From assembly GCF_004118285.1 (NCBI RefSeq), contig NZ_SDHY01000007.1, positions 1 through 64,000 of the forward strand: a stretch of 64,000 nt of DNA. Reading direction: 5' to 3'. Made by a program: the position numbers and the translations under genes. Below the pieces are notes generated by a model. That model did not search any database. It saw nothing but the letters and a program-made list of their open reading frames with translations, and was not told the origin of the DNA. Within the stretch, counting starts at the first letter, position 1. Each line of letters opens with the position of its first letter. Positions 1 through 7,415 of the stretch are shown piece after piece. The DNA comes from Aquirufa rosea (GTDB lineage: Bacteria; Bacteroidota; Bacteroidia; Cytophagales; Spirosomataceae).

Positions 1-110
1 ATCTGCTGTTGGACATGTTCCGTAGGGTCATGTCGAATGACAGATAATTGGAATTTGTAATTCCATTAAATGAGTTATTATTTTAGAATAACATCACTTC
101 ATAGCTCTTC
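1..110. repeat. CATGTC hairpin repeat, reverse copy
   Basis: Non-coding. An inverted repeat, GACATG...CATGTC at 12-34, lies in sequence that recurs in the opposite orientation around 10930-11040 and 11085-11185. The flanking words (ACATCACTTC, TTGTAATTCC) match the reverse complement there. It directly precedes the left arm of the composite repeat at 115. Confidence 0.6.
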
Positions 111-114
111 TTTA

Positions 115-588
115 GGTATTTCTTTTTGGGGAGAAAAAAAGAAACAAAAAAATGTTTTTTGTCGTCCAGCAAAGGCGAATTATGCTGCGCAGAACCGGGA
201 TTCACTCCGCTCGCGCCTATAGTTTTGACACTGGCGCACATAGCCCTCGCTAAGGTCAAAACCCCGTCTACCGCTGCGTTCATTCCCTTTCGCTGTAGCT
301 GAACGACACCGTTTTTCAGAATAGTTTGAAACCTCATAGCTAGAAATAAATTTAAAATTTATTGGCTTGAAAATAGCCTAACCAGCGGTTAATCCCGACG
401 AAAGATGGAAACGCAGCATGAGCAAAGCGGCAGGCGCATTTTTGACCCAGTGCTAGGGTTATAGCTAAGCGTCAAAAATTAAAGCCGTATGCGGAGTGGA
501 CATCGGTTCCGCAACGCGGAATTCGTATTGGATTAACCGAATTGAAATAAAGTTTTTTTGTTTCTTTTTTTCTAAAAAAAGAAATGCC
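115..588. repeat. Composite X-Y repeat element, copy 1
   Basis: Non-coding modular element of about 474 bp. The left arm (115-155, GGTATTTC then A-rich) and right arm (551-588, T-rich ending GAAATGCC) are near-inverse of each other. Between them are module X in reverse (161-307, tips GTCGTCCAGC and GCTGAACGAC) and module Y forward (386-539, tips CGGTTAATCC and GGATTAACCG). The same order recurs at 10459-10929. It resembles a MITE in having terminal inverted repeats and no ORF worth believing. No transposase in the window can be linked to it. Confidence 0.75.
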
Positions 589-589
589 T

Positions 590-655
590 AAAGAGTTAAT
601 TAATCAGAAAAATTAAATTTTTATCCCTCCAACAATTCTTTTCATCAATTACCTA
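590..655. repeat. Spacer repeat between arms
   Basis: A segment with GTTAATTAATCAG and TTTTTATCCCTCCAAC joins the right arm of one element to the left arm of the next. Near-identical copies lie at about 10293-10369 and, more diverged, 10392-10458. It belongs to the repeated unit, because it recurs with the arms at separate loci. Confidence 0.65.
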
Positions 656-961
656 GGATTTTCTTTTTTTAGAAAAAAAGAAACAAAAAAATGGTTTCTG
701 TCGTCCAATAGCTAGAAATAAATTTAAAATTTATTGGCTTGAAAATAGCCTAACCAGCGGTTAATCCCGACGAAAGATGGAAACGCAGCATGAGCAAAGC
801 GGCAGGCGCATTTTTGACCCAGTGCTAGGGTTATAGCTAAGCGTCAAAAATTAAAGCCGTATGCGGAGTGGACATCGGTTCCGCAAAGCGGAATTCGTAT
901 TGGATTAACCGAATTGAAATAAAGTTTTTTTGTTTCTTTTTTTCTCAAAAAAAGAAATGCC
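656..961. repeat. X-Y element lacking X, copy 2
   Basis: The left arm (656-697) and the first bases of an X tip (GTCGTCCA, to about 707) join directly to the X-Y linker at 708. Positions 708-950 repeat 336-578 almost base for base at an offset of 372, with one substitution seen in the Y module (near 888) and a longer loop in the right arm. It is best explained as an internal deletion of X, or an insertion of the Y half. Confidence 0.75.
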
Positions 962-1107
962 ATGTGAAATGGAATTAAGAAAAGTGCATGACTAAAACCT
1001 TCGAAAATCGTAAGGAATTACAAATTCCATTTATCTTACAACCGCCATACCCTTCAGAATATGTCGATCAGCAAGTTTCAATTATACTTTATAATTCATC
1101 ATTTATA

Positions 1108-2448
1108 ATGGAACATTTACCATTCCACATTTTCCCTATCTTTGCAAGCATGATAATCCTCTACATTCTTCTCGGCATTTTGGCAGGAGCTGGTATCACC
1201 TACCTCCTACTCCAAGGTAAAATCAACATATTGGCTAACCAACTGGCCATACTCCAACAAGAACAAGTTAAATGGACTGGCACAGAAGAGGAGAACAAAA
1301 AGAAAATCCAAGACTTAGAACAAGAAAACAAAGCCCTATTTGGGAAAGTATCTTTATTAGAAGGACAAAACTCTAGCCTGCGGGAATCCCTCGATAGCCA
1401 GAAGGCCGACGAAGAAAAAATGCGGAAAATGCTGGTGGATATCAGTAATGAATCCGTACTCCGACAAGGGAAAGTACTCAGTGAACAACAACAAGTGAAA
1501 CTCAACGACGTACTCAATCCACTCAAAGAAAAGCTAAAAGAGTTTGAAGAGAAAGTCAACCTGGGACAAAAGAGCAGCATTGAGCAAAATAGCGCCTTGA
1601 TGGAGCAAATCAAAAACCTCACCAGCCTCAACCAAACCGTTACCCAAAAAACAGAAGATTTGACCAATGCGCTCAAAGGCTCCAATAAAACCCAAGGAAA
1701 CTGGGGTGAAATGATTCTTGAACGCGTATTGGAAAGCTCTGGCCTCAAAAAAGGCTCTGAATACGAGACCCAATTCGTGACCAGAAATCAAATGAACGAA
1801 AGCATCAAACCGGATGCGGTGATTTTCTTGCCTGACAACAAAAATCTAATCATTGATAGCAAAGTATCTTTGGTGGCTTATGAACGCTATACCAGTGCCG
1901 AGGAAGGCAGTATGGAGAAGGATTTGGCACTGAAAGCCCATATTGAATCCCTCAAGAACCACATCAAAGAATTATCTGCTAAAGATTACCACACGGGTCT
2001 CAACTTGAATAGCCCGGATTTTGTCTTGCTTTTCATCCCGATTGAATCCGGGTTTGTGGCGACCATCTCTCAAGACACGACCTTGTTCAACTTTGCCTGG
2101 GAAAGAAAGATTGTGTTGGTCTCCCCTTCTACCCTATTGGCCACGCTACGGACGATTGCTTCCGTTTGGAAAACGGAATACCAAACTCGTAATGCCTTGG
2201 AGATAGCCCGACAAGCCGGAGATCTCTACGACAAATTTGTCAGCTTTACCCAAGACATGGAAGACGTAGGTAAGCACATCAAAAAGGCCGAAGATGCCCA
2301 TGCCAATGCCGTTAATAAGCTTAGCACCGGAAAAGGTAACCTGGTTACCCGTGCGGAGAAACTCCACAAACTAGGCATCAAATCTACCAAAAAACTCAAC
2401 CAAGGGCTGATTCAGGAGGAGGATTCTGACGAAGAAGAGGAACTGTAA
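1108..2448 (+). CDS. rmuC: DNA recombination protein RmuC
   Basis: RmuC-family protein, a membrane-anchored predicted nuclease-like protein known from E. coli to limit recombination at inverted repeats. From the ATG at 1108 it has a hydrophobic anchor at about residues 10-33, a long coiled coil (about 45-190) and the conserved RmuC domain. That domain carries GNWGEMILERVL near residue 197 and IIDSKVSL near 248; the D-x-K resembles a restriction-nuclease-fold core. The tail is acidic. An upstream in-frame ATG at 988 would add 40 residues with no family resemblance, encoded by AT-rich intergenic-type sequence, so I prefer 1108, giving 446 residues, close to family length. It stands alone between two repeat blocks. 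The family call is firm; the start is not. Confidence 0.9.
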   Translation: MEHLPFHIFPIFASMIILYILLGILAGAGITYLLLQGKINILANQLAILQQEQVKWTGTEEENKKKIQDLEQENKALFGKVSLLEGQNSSLRESLDSQKADEEKMRKMLVDISNESVLRQGKVLSEQQQVKLNDVLNPLKEKLKEFEEKVNLGQKSSIEQNSALMEQIKNLTSLNQTVTQKTEDLTNALKGSNKTQGNWGEMILERVLESSGLKKGSEYETQFVTRNQMNESIKPDAVIFLPDNKNLIIDSKVSLVAYERYTSAEEGSMEKDLALKAHIESLKNHIKELSAKDYHTGLNLNSPDFVLLFIPIESGFVATISQDTTLFNFAWERKIVLVSPSTLLATLRTIASVWKTEYQTRNALEIARQAGDLYDKFVSFTQDMEDVGKHIKKAEDAHANAVNKLSTGKGNLVTRAEKLHKLGIKSTKKLNQGLIQEEDSDEEEEL

Positions 2449-2516
2449 ATGGTAAGTGGTGAATGGTAAATGATTCATTTTGAATGAAGAAAGTAGAATT
2501 TTTGATATGAGACACC

Positions 2517-2709
2517 GTCGTGCAGCCCTGCGAAATGTGATGAAAGAAGCGGTAGACGAGGTTTTGACCTCAGCATAGGCTATGTGCGTCGGCGTCAAAA
2601 GTATAGGCGATAGCGGAATGAATCACGGTTCCGCGAAGCGGAATTCGCCTTGGCTGAACGACAAAAAAGATTTTTTTTGTTTCTTTTTTTATGAAAAAAA
2701 AGAAAATCC
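2517..2709. repeat. Module X (forward) with right arm
   Basis: Module X spans 2517-2662 in forward orientation, with tips GTCGTGCAGC and GCTGAACGAC. A right arm of T-run, GTTTC, T-run and A-rich return follows (2670-2709). Small ORFs read through here (2582-2785 and the opposite strand) are translations of the repeat. Confidence 0.7.
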
Positions 2710-2792
2710 CAAGTATATGCTGAATCGTATTGTTATTTTGAAACAACATGAAAAGTCTCACAAAATAGCTTTACCGAAGATTTAATTCACAT

Positions 2793-2998
2793 GGTATTTC
2801 TTTTTTTTCATAAAAAAAGAAACAAAAAAAACAGAGGAAATACGGTTAATCCAAAACGAATTCCGCATGCGCGGAACCGATGTTCACTCCGCATACGGCT
2901 TTAATCTTTGACGCCAACGCACATAGCCTATGCGAAAGGTCAAATATCCGCCTGCCGCTTCGCTCATGCTTCGTTCCCATCTTTCGTAAGATTAACCG
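2793..2998. repeat. Left arm with module Y (reverse)
   Basis: A left arm (2793-2830) is followed by module Y in reverse orientation (2843-2998, tips CGGTTAATCC and AGATTAACCG). Together with the preceding X unit it makes a rearranged version of the composite element, in which both modules are inverted relative to copies 1 and 3. Confidence 0.7.
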
Positions 2999-3001
2999 TT
3001 C

Positions 3002-3071
3002 AATGTAGAATGAAGAAGTAGACGAGGTTTTTTATTAAAAATTCTAAATTCTTCATTTTACATTCTACATT
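3002..3071. repeat. TAGAATG inverted repeat
   Basis: AATGTAGAATG at 3002-3012 is the exact inverse of CATTCTACATT at 3061-3071, and the stem can be extended by the GAAG/CTTC bases inside. The same word family occurs near 9890, 24965-25023 and 47085. Confidence 0.6.
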
Positions 3072-3075
3072 AAGA

Positions 3076-3434
3076 GGTATTTTACACAAACGGTTGAATA
3101 CTTTCTCTTAGCTATTTTCTTACTCCATTTTAGCCAAAATACCTCCATTTTCGTTCCAATAATGAATTAAACGGCATGTTCTCAATTTCTATGGTTCATT
3201 TTCCACAAAAATTTCAATTTGTCTTTACAACTAAGTAGGTCATTTGTACTTTATAAAATAGCCAAGAGACAGATTATTTATAAATTGAAAACATATTTTA
3301 CATTAAAAACTATTCCGTTCCAACTCGTCAAAACATGAAATGCGTTATGTGTTGTGATTATTTTTTGGCACTAAACAGCCCATAAATTAAGAATGTAGGT
3401 TTCTAGGGAAACAAAAGTATTTATTTGAGTTGCG
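3076..3434. other. AT-rich intergenic stretch
   Basis: No credible gene is seen. The stretch is AT-rich and differs from both the repeats before it and the core genes. It holds TGCGTTATGT at 3341-3350, which resembles the GTTA end of an integron-type site, but no clear partner was found. Confidence 0.35.
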
Positions 3435-3442
3435 TATATTTG
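3435..3442 (+). promoter_or_regulatory. Possible -7 box before island gene 1
   Basis: TATATTTG fits the Bacteroidota -7 consensus TAnnTTTG, 45 nt before the ATG at 3488. No convincing -33 TTG is visible. Confidence 0.4.
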
Positions 3443-3487
3443 AAATTTAGCAAAGATTTTACGAACGACACAGACTAGCAATAAAAT

Positions 3488-3916
3488 ATGCCATATAAAG
3501 CAGACACAGAAATTGACTTGACAGCCCAGACTACAGGGAGCTATATTATTGCATCTCAGCATAGAAAAAAGGGAAACCCTAATAAAAGTATTTGGACGAT
3601 AACATTTGATGAAGAAGTTAATTGCTTTATTCAAGCACTTAATGGCGACTGGAAAATAGGAAAAGAAGCATGGGGCGTTAAAGTTATTGGCGACATCCTT
3701 CAAGTGGTTGGATTAAACAATAACAGACAAGAATTGAAATTAGCTAAATTCGTTGACGGAACTAATACAAATGTTTGGCATGGTTACCCTGCTGACTATA
3801 TGAGCAAAGCACAAGATAGACCTGCAACAAATATTCTAAAAGTTTGGGTAGATAATGGCTTCTTAACAAAAGCAAAAATGAGTAAAATTAGACTTGGACA
3901 ATCATGCAACCTGTAA
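3488..3916 (+). CDS. Uncharacterised protein, island gene 1
   Basis: A 142-residue protein I do not recognise. No signal peptide, membrane segment or Walker motif is visible. The N-terminal half is beta-rich by eye. The second half holds the most family-like stretch, NVWHGYPADYMSKAQDRP (about residues 97-114), followed by a W-rich and basic C-terminus ending near a single Cys. The reading frame is open and codon use is AT-rich like its neighbours. It overlaps the next gene by 13 nt, so the two are probably translationally coupled. The GC content is visibly lower than in rmuC or ygiQ nearby, which suggests acquisition by transfer. A role in a conflict or defence system is possible from context only; nothing in the sequence proves it. 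Confidence 0.75.
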   Translation: MPYKADTEIDLTAQTTGSYIIASQHRKKGNPNKSIWTITFDEEVNCFIQALNGDWKIGKEAWGVKVIGDILQVVGLNNNRQELKLAKFVDGTNTNVWHGYPADYMSKAQDRPATNILKVWVDNGFLTKAKMSKIRLGQSCNL

Positions 3917-5196
3917 AAATCACAATAAAAGGCGACTACTATGACTGTCAAATTTACCGTGGCAGGTTATACCTATGGACTTTTGACGGAGATTTAAAAG
4001 TTTATAACTGGAATGACATTGTTCAATCCTTTATCAAAAAGGATACTGATAAAATTGCAATGACTTTTTGTTTCTTGGACGGAAACTATTTGTATAAATC
4101 ATCATTGGTTGAATTATTCAAGGATGTAGATTTTAAAAAGTTACTACTTGCCAAATTCATAAAAATAGAGAAACCAGTTTTTCTATTAACAGAAAAGCAA
4201 TTAGAAAAATTTCTTTTCGGACAGCAAGAAACACCAACAGGAATTTTGCCAACTGACACAGAAATTTACAGTAACAAATTATACTTCATTCATGAACAGG
4301 GACTTTTTTCTGGCCCTGCTCACCGAGCCAAATCTGACAAGTTTCCAGTTAGTTCCCGTCCTTCAAAACTTTGGGACTGTAATTTACTTTCAATTAAAGC
4401 CAACAAGTATCCTCAATTAGCTTTGTCAGGTGGCAACGAAGGTTTGTTCGAATTAAATATGGCAACAAGTCTGCCAAGCAATCTTGAAAGGGTTGAACAA
4501 AGAAGCCCAATTTTTCAGATTAGTAAAAGTCATTCTTCATTCTCAAACTACTCTTATTTGAATATTTATAATACTTCTTTAATTGAAAATTCTTTCTTAG
4601 CAATGTTCAAGTGGAATATTACAAAAGATAATAATCAAAGAGACAAACCATTAAGAGATTTCGATACAAACATTAACGATCAACAAATATTCAATGTCAA
4701 AAACAAGCAACACTTTATAAGTTGGGGAATTGAAGACAAATTATACAAAGCGACTGAAGGTGGATTTGAAGTTATCAAGTATAACAATTATGCGAACAAA
4801 GAAAAGGGTGAAGAAACATTTACACGTCTAAAAACTGTTGACCTACACGCTTGGAAAGGCAAAGTAATAAATGGTGGGACTGCATATTTTGGAAATATAG
4901 TTGAATGCGAAAATGCCTTAGTTGTAATCCAAAGTGACGGACAATATTTGACAATACCTGGACCAATAACACGTTGGCGAGTTTATCCAAGGTCTATGAA
5001 TTACGAAAACCATCTTCATGTAATCTTAGACGACAAAATTGAGATTTATTCATTTAATCATGACTACTTTCTTAACCAACAAGATAAAGAAATTGGAATA
5101 CAATTTACAGGAGTAAAAAACAAAAGAACACCAAGGGTAAGTTACTTTGATGACACTGACGAAAGTTTATTTGACAATGTTGATTTACCATTCTAA
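3904..5196 (+). CDS. Uncharacterised beta-rich protein, island gene 2
   Basis: A 430-residue cytosolic-looking protein with no signal peptide. Its sequence is rich in short beta-type segments with aromatic and Gly/Asp turns: GRLYLWTFDGDLKVYNW near residues 19-35, SNKLYFIHEQGLF near 122-134, LALSGGNEGLFELN near 170-183. This is reminiscent of a beta-propeller with divergent blades, but I cannot assign a family. The acidic tail carries DDTDESLFDNVDLPF. The start overlaps the preceding gene by 13 nt. A propeller-like protein tightly paired with a small partner could be a recognition or scaffold pair, which is inference. Low GC suggests transfer. Confidence 0.75.
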   Translation: MQPVKITIKGDYYDCQIYRGRLYLWTFDGDLKVYNWNDIVQSFIKKDTDKIAMTFCFLDGNYLYKSSLVELFKDVDFKKLLLAKFIKIEKPVFLLTEKQLEKFLFGQQETPTGILPTDTEIYSNKLYFIHEQGLFSGPAHRAKSDKFPVSSRPSKLWDCNLLSIKANKYPQLALSGGNEGLFELNMATSLPSNLERVEQRSPIFQISKSHSSFSNYSYLNIYNTSLIENSFLAMFKWNITKDNNQRDKPLRDFDTNINDQQIFNVKNKQHFISWGIEDKLYKATEGGFEVIKYNNYANKEKGEETFTRLKTVDLHAWKGKVINGGTAYFGNIVECENALVVIQSDGQYLTIPGPITRWRVYPRSMNYENHLHVILDDKIEIYSFNHDYFLNQQDKEIGIQFTGVKNKRTPRVSYFDDTDESLFDNVDLPF

Positions 5197-5216
5197 ACTA
5201 AAAGAAAAAAACTATG

Positions 5217-5335
5217 CTAACAGCACCTACCCAAAAGGCAGGGTTTCTTGCTCCGCAGATACATTTGAGATAACAGAAAGTTCAGTTTTCCGGAATAAGT
5301 TTAGTGTTTAAAATCTCGCTCTTCGGGTAGCTACA
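5217..5335. repeat. Imperfect hairpin, possible cassette junction
   Basis: CTAACAGCAC at 5217-5226 is shared exactly with 6828-6837 after the next gene pair. Here it starts an imperfect long stem: CTACCC (5227-5232) with AAAGGCAGGG pairs with a segment ending CTCTTCGGGTAG near 5330. Its position directly after a gene pair, with unpaired bulges, is like an integron attC site, but no terminal GTTA is seen at the right side. Confidence 0.35.
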
Positions 5336-5427
5336 AAAGATGTGTTCGCATTTCCTTCAGAAGTAAACTCTATAAGGAAATTATGACCATTTCTGAGTCC
5401 AAAAGCACCAATTGCAAAACGAAAACT

Positions 5428-5997
5428 ATGAATAGAACAAACAAAGATATAAAAGACCAATTTGACTTCTTTACAGAATTAGTTTCTGCAGACAAAATTG
5501 TTTTAGCCAAGACGATTCAACTTGAACCGAAAAAGAGTAATGTAAAATGGTTAACTGGACAAAGCAATGTTCAACATCAAACTATAACTGACGATATTTT
5601 TTTCTTCGTTGAAAGAAGCAAACGGGATTCAAAATATGGCATAAAACTTCGTTGCCCTTCATTTACAAATGAACCCTTTTTCCGATTCGACTCTGATGGG
5701 CCAGCTCATAGAAATAATTTCCCTAACATTCCACTTGAAGAACAGTCTGTGACAACTCCTCACTTCAATTCATACAAGGAAGACGGAATGCAAATCGCAT
5801 ATAAGAATGAAACTTTAAGAAAAGAAGGTGAAGCAAAAATAATTGTTGAAGACATAAATTTCGGAGTCTCTCTTTTTTGTATGGAAACAAACTCAAAGTT
5901 GTCCAATGGTGAATTTCCAGCTATTGTTGATATTGCACCTGAGTTAGAATTTAATCAAATTCAAAATATTAACTTTGACAACATTACTTTTGAGTAG
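5428..5997 (+). CDS. Uncharacterised protein, island gene 3 (DUF6978-like?)
   Basis: A cytosolic protein of 189 residues from the ATG at 5428; an in-frame ATG at 5383 would add 15 residues of Ser/Thr/Lys-rich sequence. Strong local signatures are FFRFDSDGPAHRN and EQSVTTPHFNSY followed by QIAYKNE, which look like a conserved core with Asp, His and Arg residues. I have an uncertain memory of similar strings in the DUF6978 family, so the family name is only a suggestion. It lies 2 nt before the DUF1828-type gene, so the two almost certainly form one operon. It is AT-rich like the rest of the island. No function should be assumed. Confidence 0.7.
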   Translation: MNRTNKDIKDQFDFFTELVSADKIVLAKTIQLEPKKSNVKWLTGQSNVQHQTITDDIFFFVERSKRDSKYGIKLRCPSFTNEPFFRFDSDGPAHRNNFPNIPLEEQSVTTPHFNSYKEDGMQIAYKNETLRKEGEAKIIVEDINFGVSLFCMETNSKLSNGEFPAIVDIAPELEFNQIQNINFDNITFE

Positions 5998-5999
5998 CA

Positions 6000-6812
6000 A
6001 TGGATAATAATCAAATCATAGAAAGAATAAAATCTTCATTTTGTAGTCTGACCAATTTTAAAGTCAGACAAAATGCATTAGAAGTAATAACTGCTTACTC
6101 GACAATTAATAACAAATTTGTTTCTGTGTTTATTACATTTACAAATAACAAAATTGTTCTTACAGACAGTGGGTGGATAGACCAAAACTATTACGAGACA
6201 CCTCTAAATGACGATTCTGAAGATATTGTGAGAAGAATAATTTCCACTTTCAAAAATTCTTTCAATGTTAAATCAACATTAGATAATTCAGGCATCGAGT
6301 TTTACTACAAAACCTGTGAAAATATTGAACAAATTCCTAGTGCCGTTTTTGACCTTGCTAACTTTATAGTTGGGGTTGTTAATTCATATTGCATTCAATA
6401 CAAAGACGAGAAAGAAGAAAAAGAAAGAGAAACTTTCAGAAAAGATGCTAACGATTTTTTAAAGGTAAATTATGCTAATAATGTAAGATTACGTTATGCA
6501 CTTGACGACTTCAAAGGAATTAAGTTTAATGCCATAGTAAATAAAGGTGCTGATCTTTTTATACTTACATATGTTACAGGCTCGACACAGACATATTTTG
6601 AAAATGACTTACGTAAATCCATTGTCAATTTTGAAATAGCGGTAAAGTCAAAGTATCGCGACAACATCAAAGAAAGAGTTACAATAGTTAATGACAAATC
6701 AGAAGGATATTTACCAGAAAAATCATCATATATTTTTGAGATTCTCAACGAAAAAACCACAAGGGAACCGATTAAATGGACAGAAAAAGAACGAATCCTT
6801 GAACTGATATGA
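6000..6812 (+). CDS. DUF1828/DUF1829 domain-type protein, island gene 4
   Basis: A 270-residue protein. The N-terminal part (about 15-70) has the pattern I associate with DUF1828: beta strands ending NNKIVLTDSGWIDQ, like the LTD-x-G-W/E core of that family. The region after about 150 (FLKVNYANNVRLRYALDDFKG) fits the partner domain DUF1829. Family members are typically found in phage, plasmid and accessory contexts and lack an assigned function. A charged KEEKERE linker separates the two halves. It starts 2 nt after the preceding gene. Pairing of this protein with the His/Asp-rich gene upstream is the best hint of a two-gene module. Codon use is AT-rich. The domain call is from memory and moderate. 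Confidence 0.75.
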   Translation: MDNNQIIERIKSSFCSLTNFKVRQNALEVITAYSTINNKFVSVFITFTNNKIVLTDSGWIDQNYYETPLNDDSEDIVRRIISTFKNSFNVKSTLDNSGIEFYYKTCENIEQIPSAVFDLANFIVGVVNSYCIQYKDEKEEKERETFRKDANDFLKVNYANNVRLRYALDDFKGIKFNAIVNKGADLFILTYVTGSTQTYFENDLRKSIVNFEIAVKSKYRDNIKERVTIVNDKSEGYLPEKSSYIFEILNEKTTREPIKWTEKERILELI

Positions 6813-6825
6813 AAATATTAACTGG

Positions 6826-7053
6826 GACTAACAGCACACACAAGAAATTGGAGGTTCAGTGGTTAAATTAAGCTTTATGATCGTATCAAGTTATATTGTT
6901 GCAGACAGTTTAGCCCTTCGACAAACTCAGGTCGAGTACATAGACATCACCACTTTCATTAGCTACCAAACAATATCAGTTTGCTCATAAATTTCACAAC
7001 CCAATTATTTGTTTCCTAATAAAGAAACTTTCATCTTTGTCGAAACGTTAGTC
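6826..7053. repeat. GACTAAC...GTTAGTC bounded spacer, possible cassette junction
   Basis: GACTAAC (6826-6832) and GTTAGTC (7047-7053) are exact inverse 7-mers enclosing 214 nt. The right end abuts the GTG start of the toxin gene. Integron attC sites are bounded by RYYYAAC and GTTRRRY; each end here fits six of seven positions. The length exceeds typical attC sites. A small hairpin TCGAC...GTCGA (6918-6935) inside belongs to a word (CCCTTCGACAAACTCAGG) often seen as a dispersed repeat. Confidence 0.4.
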
Positions 7054-7055
7054 AC

Positions 7056-7415
7056 GTGCAGAAAGCAAAATTCGAAGTAGAATTTTTAGAAGATGCGGCC
7101 AAGTTCCTGGAGACTCTTGATGAAAAAGTCAGAGATAAAATCATTTACAACATCAATAAATCAAGATTTTCCAGCGATAAAGAGCTTTTCAAAAAATTGA
7201 CTGACGAAATTTGGGAGTTTAGGACACTATATAACAAAACTCATTACCGACTTTTTGCATTTTGGGACAAATCAGAGAAAAACAATACCATCATCATTTC
7301 AACCCATGGATTAATTAAGAAAACAGGCAAAACACCTAAAGCTGATTTGGACAAAGCAGAGAAATTAAAGGCTGCATATTTTGAGCTAAAATCACCAAAA
7401 ATGACCAAGAAATGA
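7056..7415 (+). CDS. RelE/HigB-type (Gp49-like) toxin of a type II TA system
   Basis: A 119-residue probable mRNA interferase of the HigB/RelE superfamily, phage Gp49-like branch. Seen: a helix-rich start (AKFLETLDEKVRDKIIYNI), a strand with W-EFRTLYNKTHYRLFAFW (about 58-76) that provides the usual Arg/Tyr-rich face, then IIISTHGLIKKTGKTP, typical of the family, and a C-terminal helix. Its stop overlaps the start of the HTH antitoxin by ATGA, giving the toxin-first order of higBA. The start codon is GTG, immediately after the GTTAGTC palindrome end, as expected if the TA pair were a mobile cassette. Exact catalytic residues cannot be assigned with confidence. Confidence 0.85.
   Translation: MQKAKFEVEFLEDAAKFLETLDEKVRDKIIYNINKSRFSSDKELFKKLTDEIWEFRTLYNKTHYRLFAFWDKSEKNNTIIISTHGLIKKTGKTPKADLDKAEKLKAAYFELKSPKMTKK

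Noticed and set aside
83-337. 84-codon minus-strand ORF in the first repeat block
   Set aside because: It lies inside module X and its left arm, and the same translation arises from other copies of the repeat. There is no start context or domain.
336-961. Direct repeats that might be a CRISPR array
   Set aside because: Units are over 150 bp, few in number, with arms and modules rather than 24-40 bp repeats with unique spacers; no cas genes.
1200-1748. 182-codon minus-strand ORF
   Set aside because: Shadow of the rmuC coiled-coil region; Ser/Phe/Leu-rich as expected from antisense of Lys/Glu/Gln codons.
2570-2785. Two small ORFs, plus and minus strand, near 2.6-2.8 kb
   Set aside because: Both are translations of module X and the T-rich arm (poly-Phe/Lys runs), not genes.
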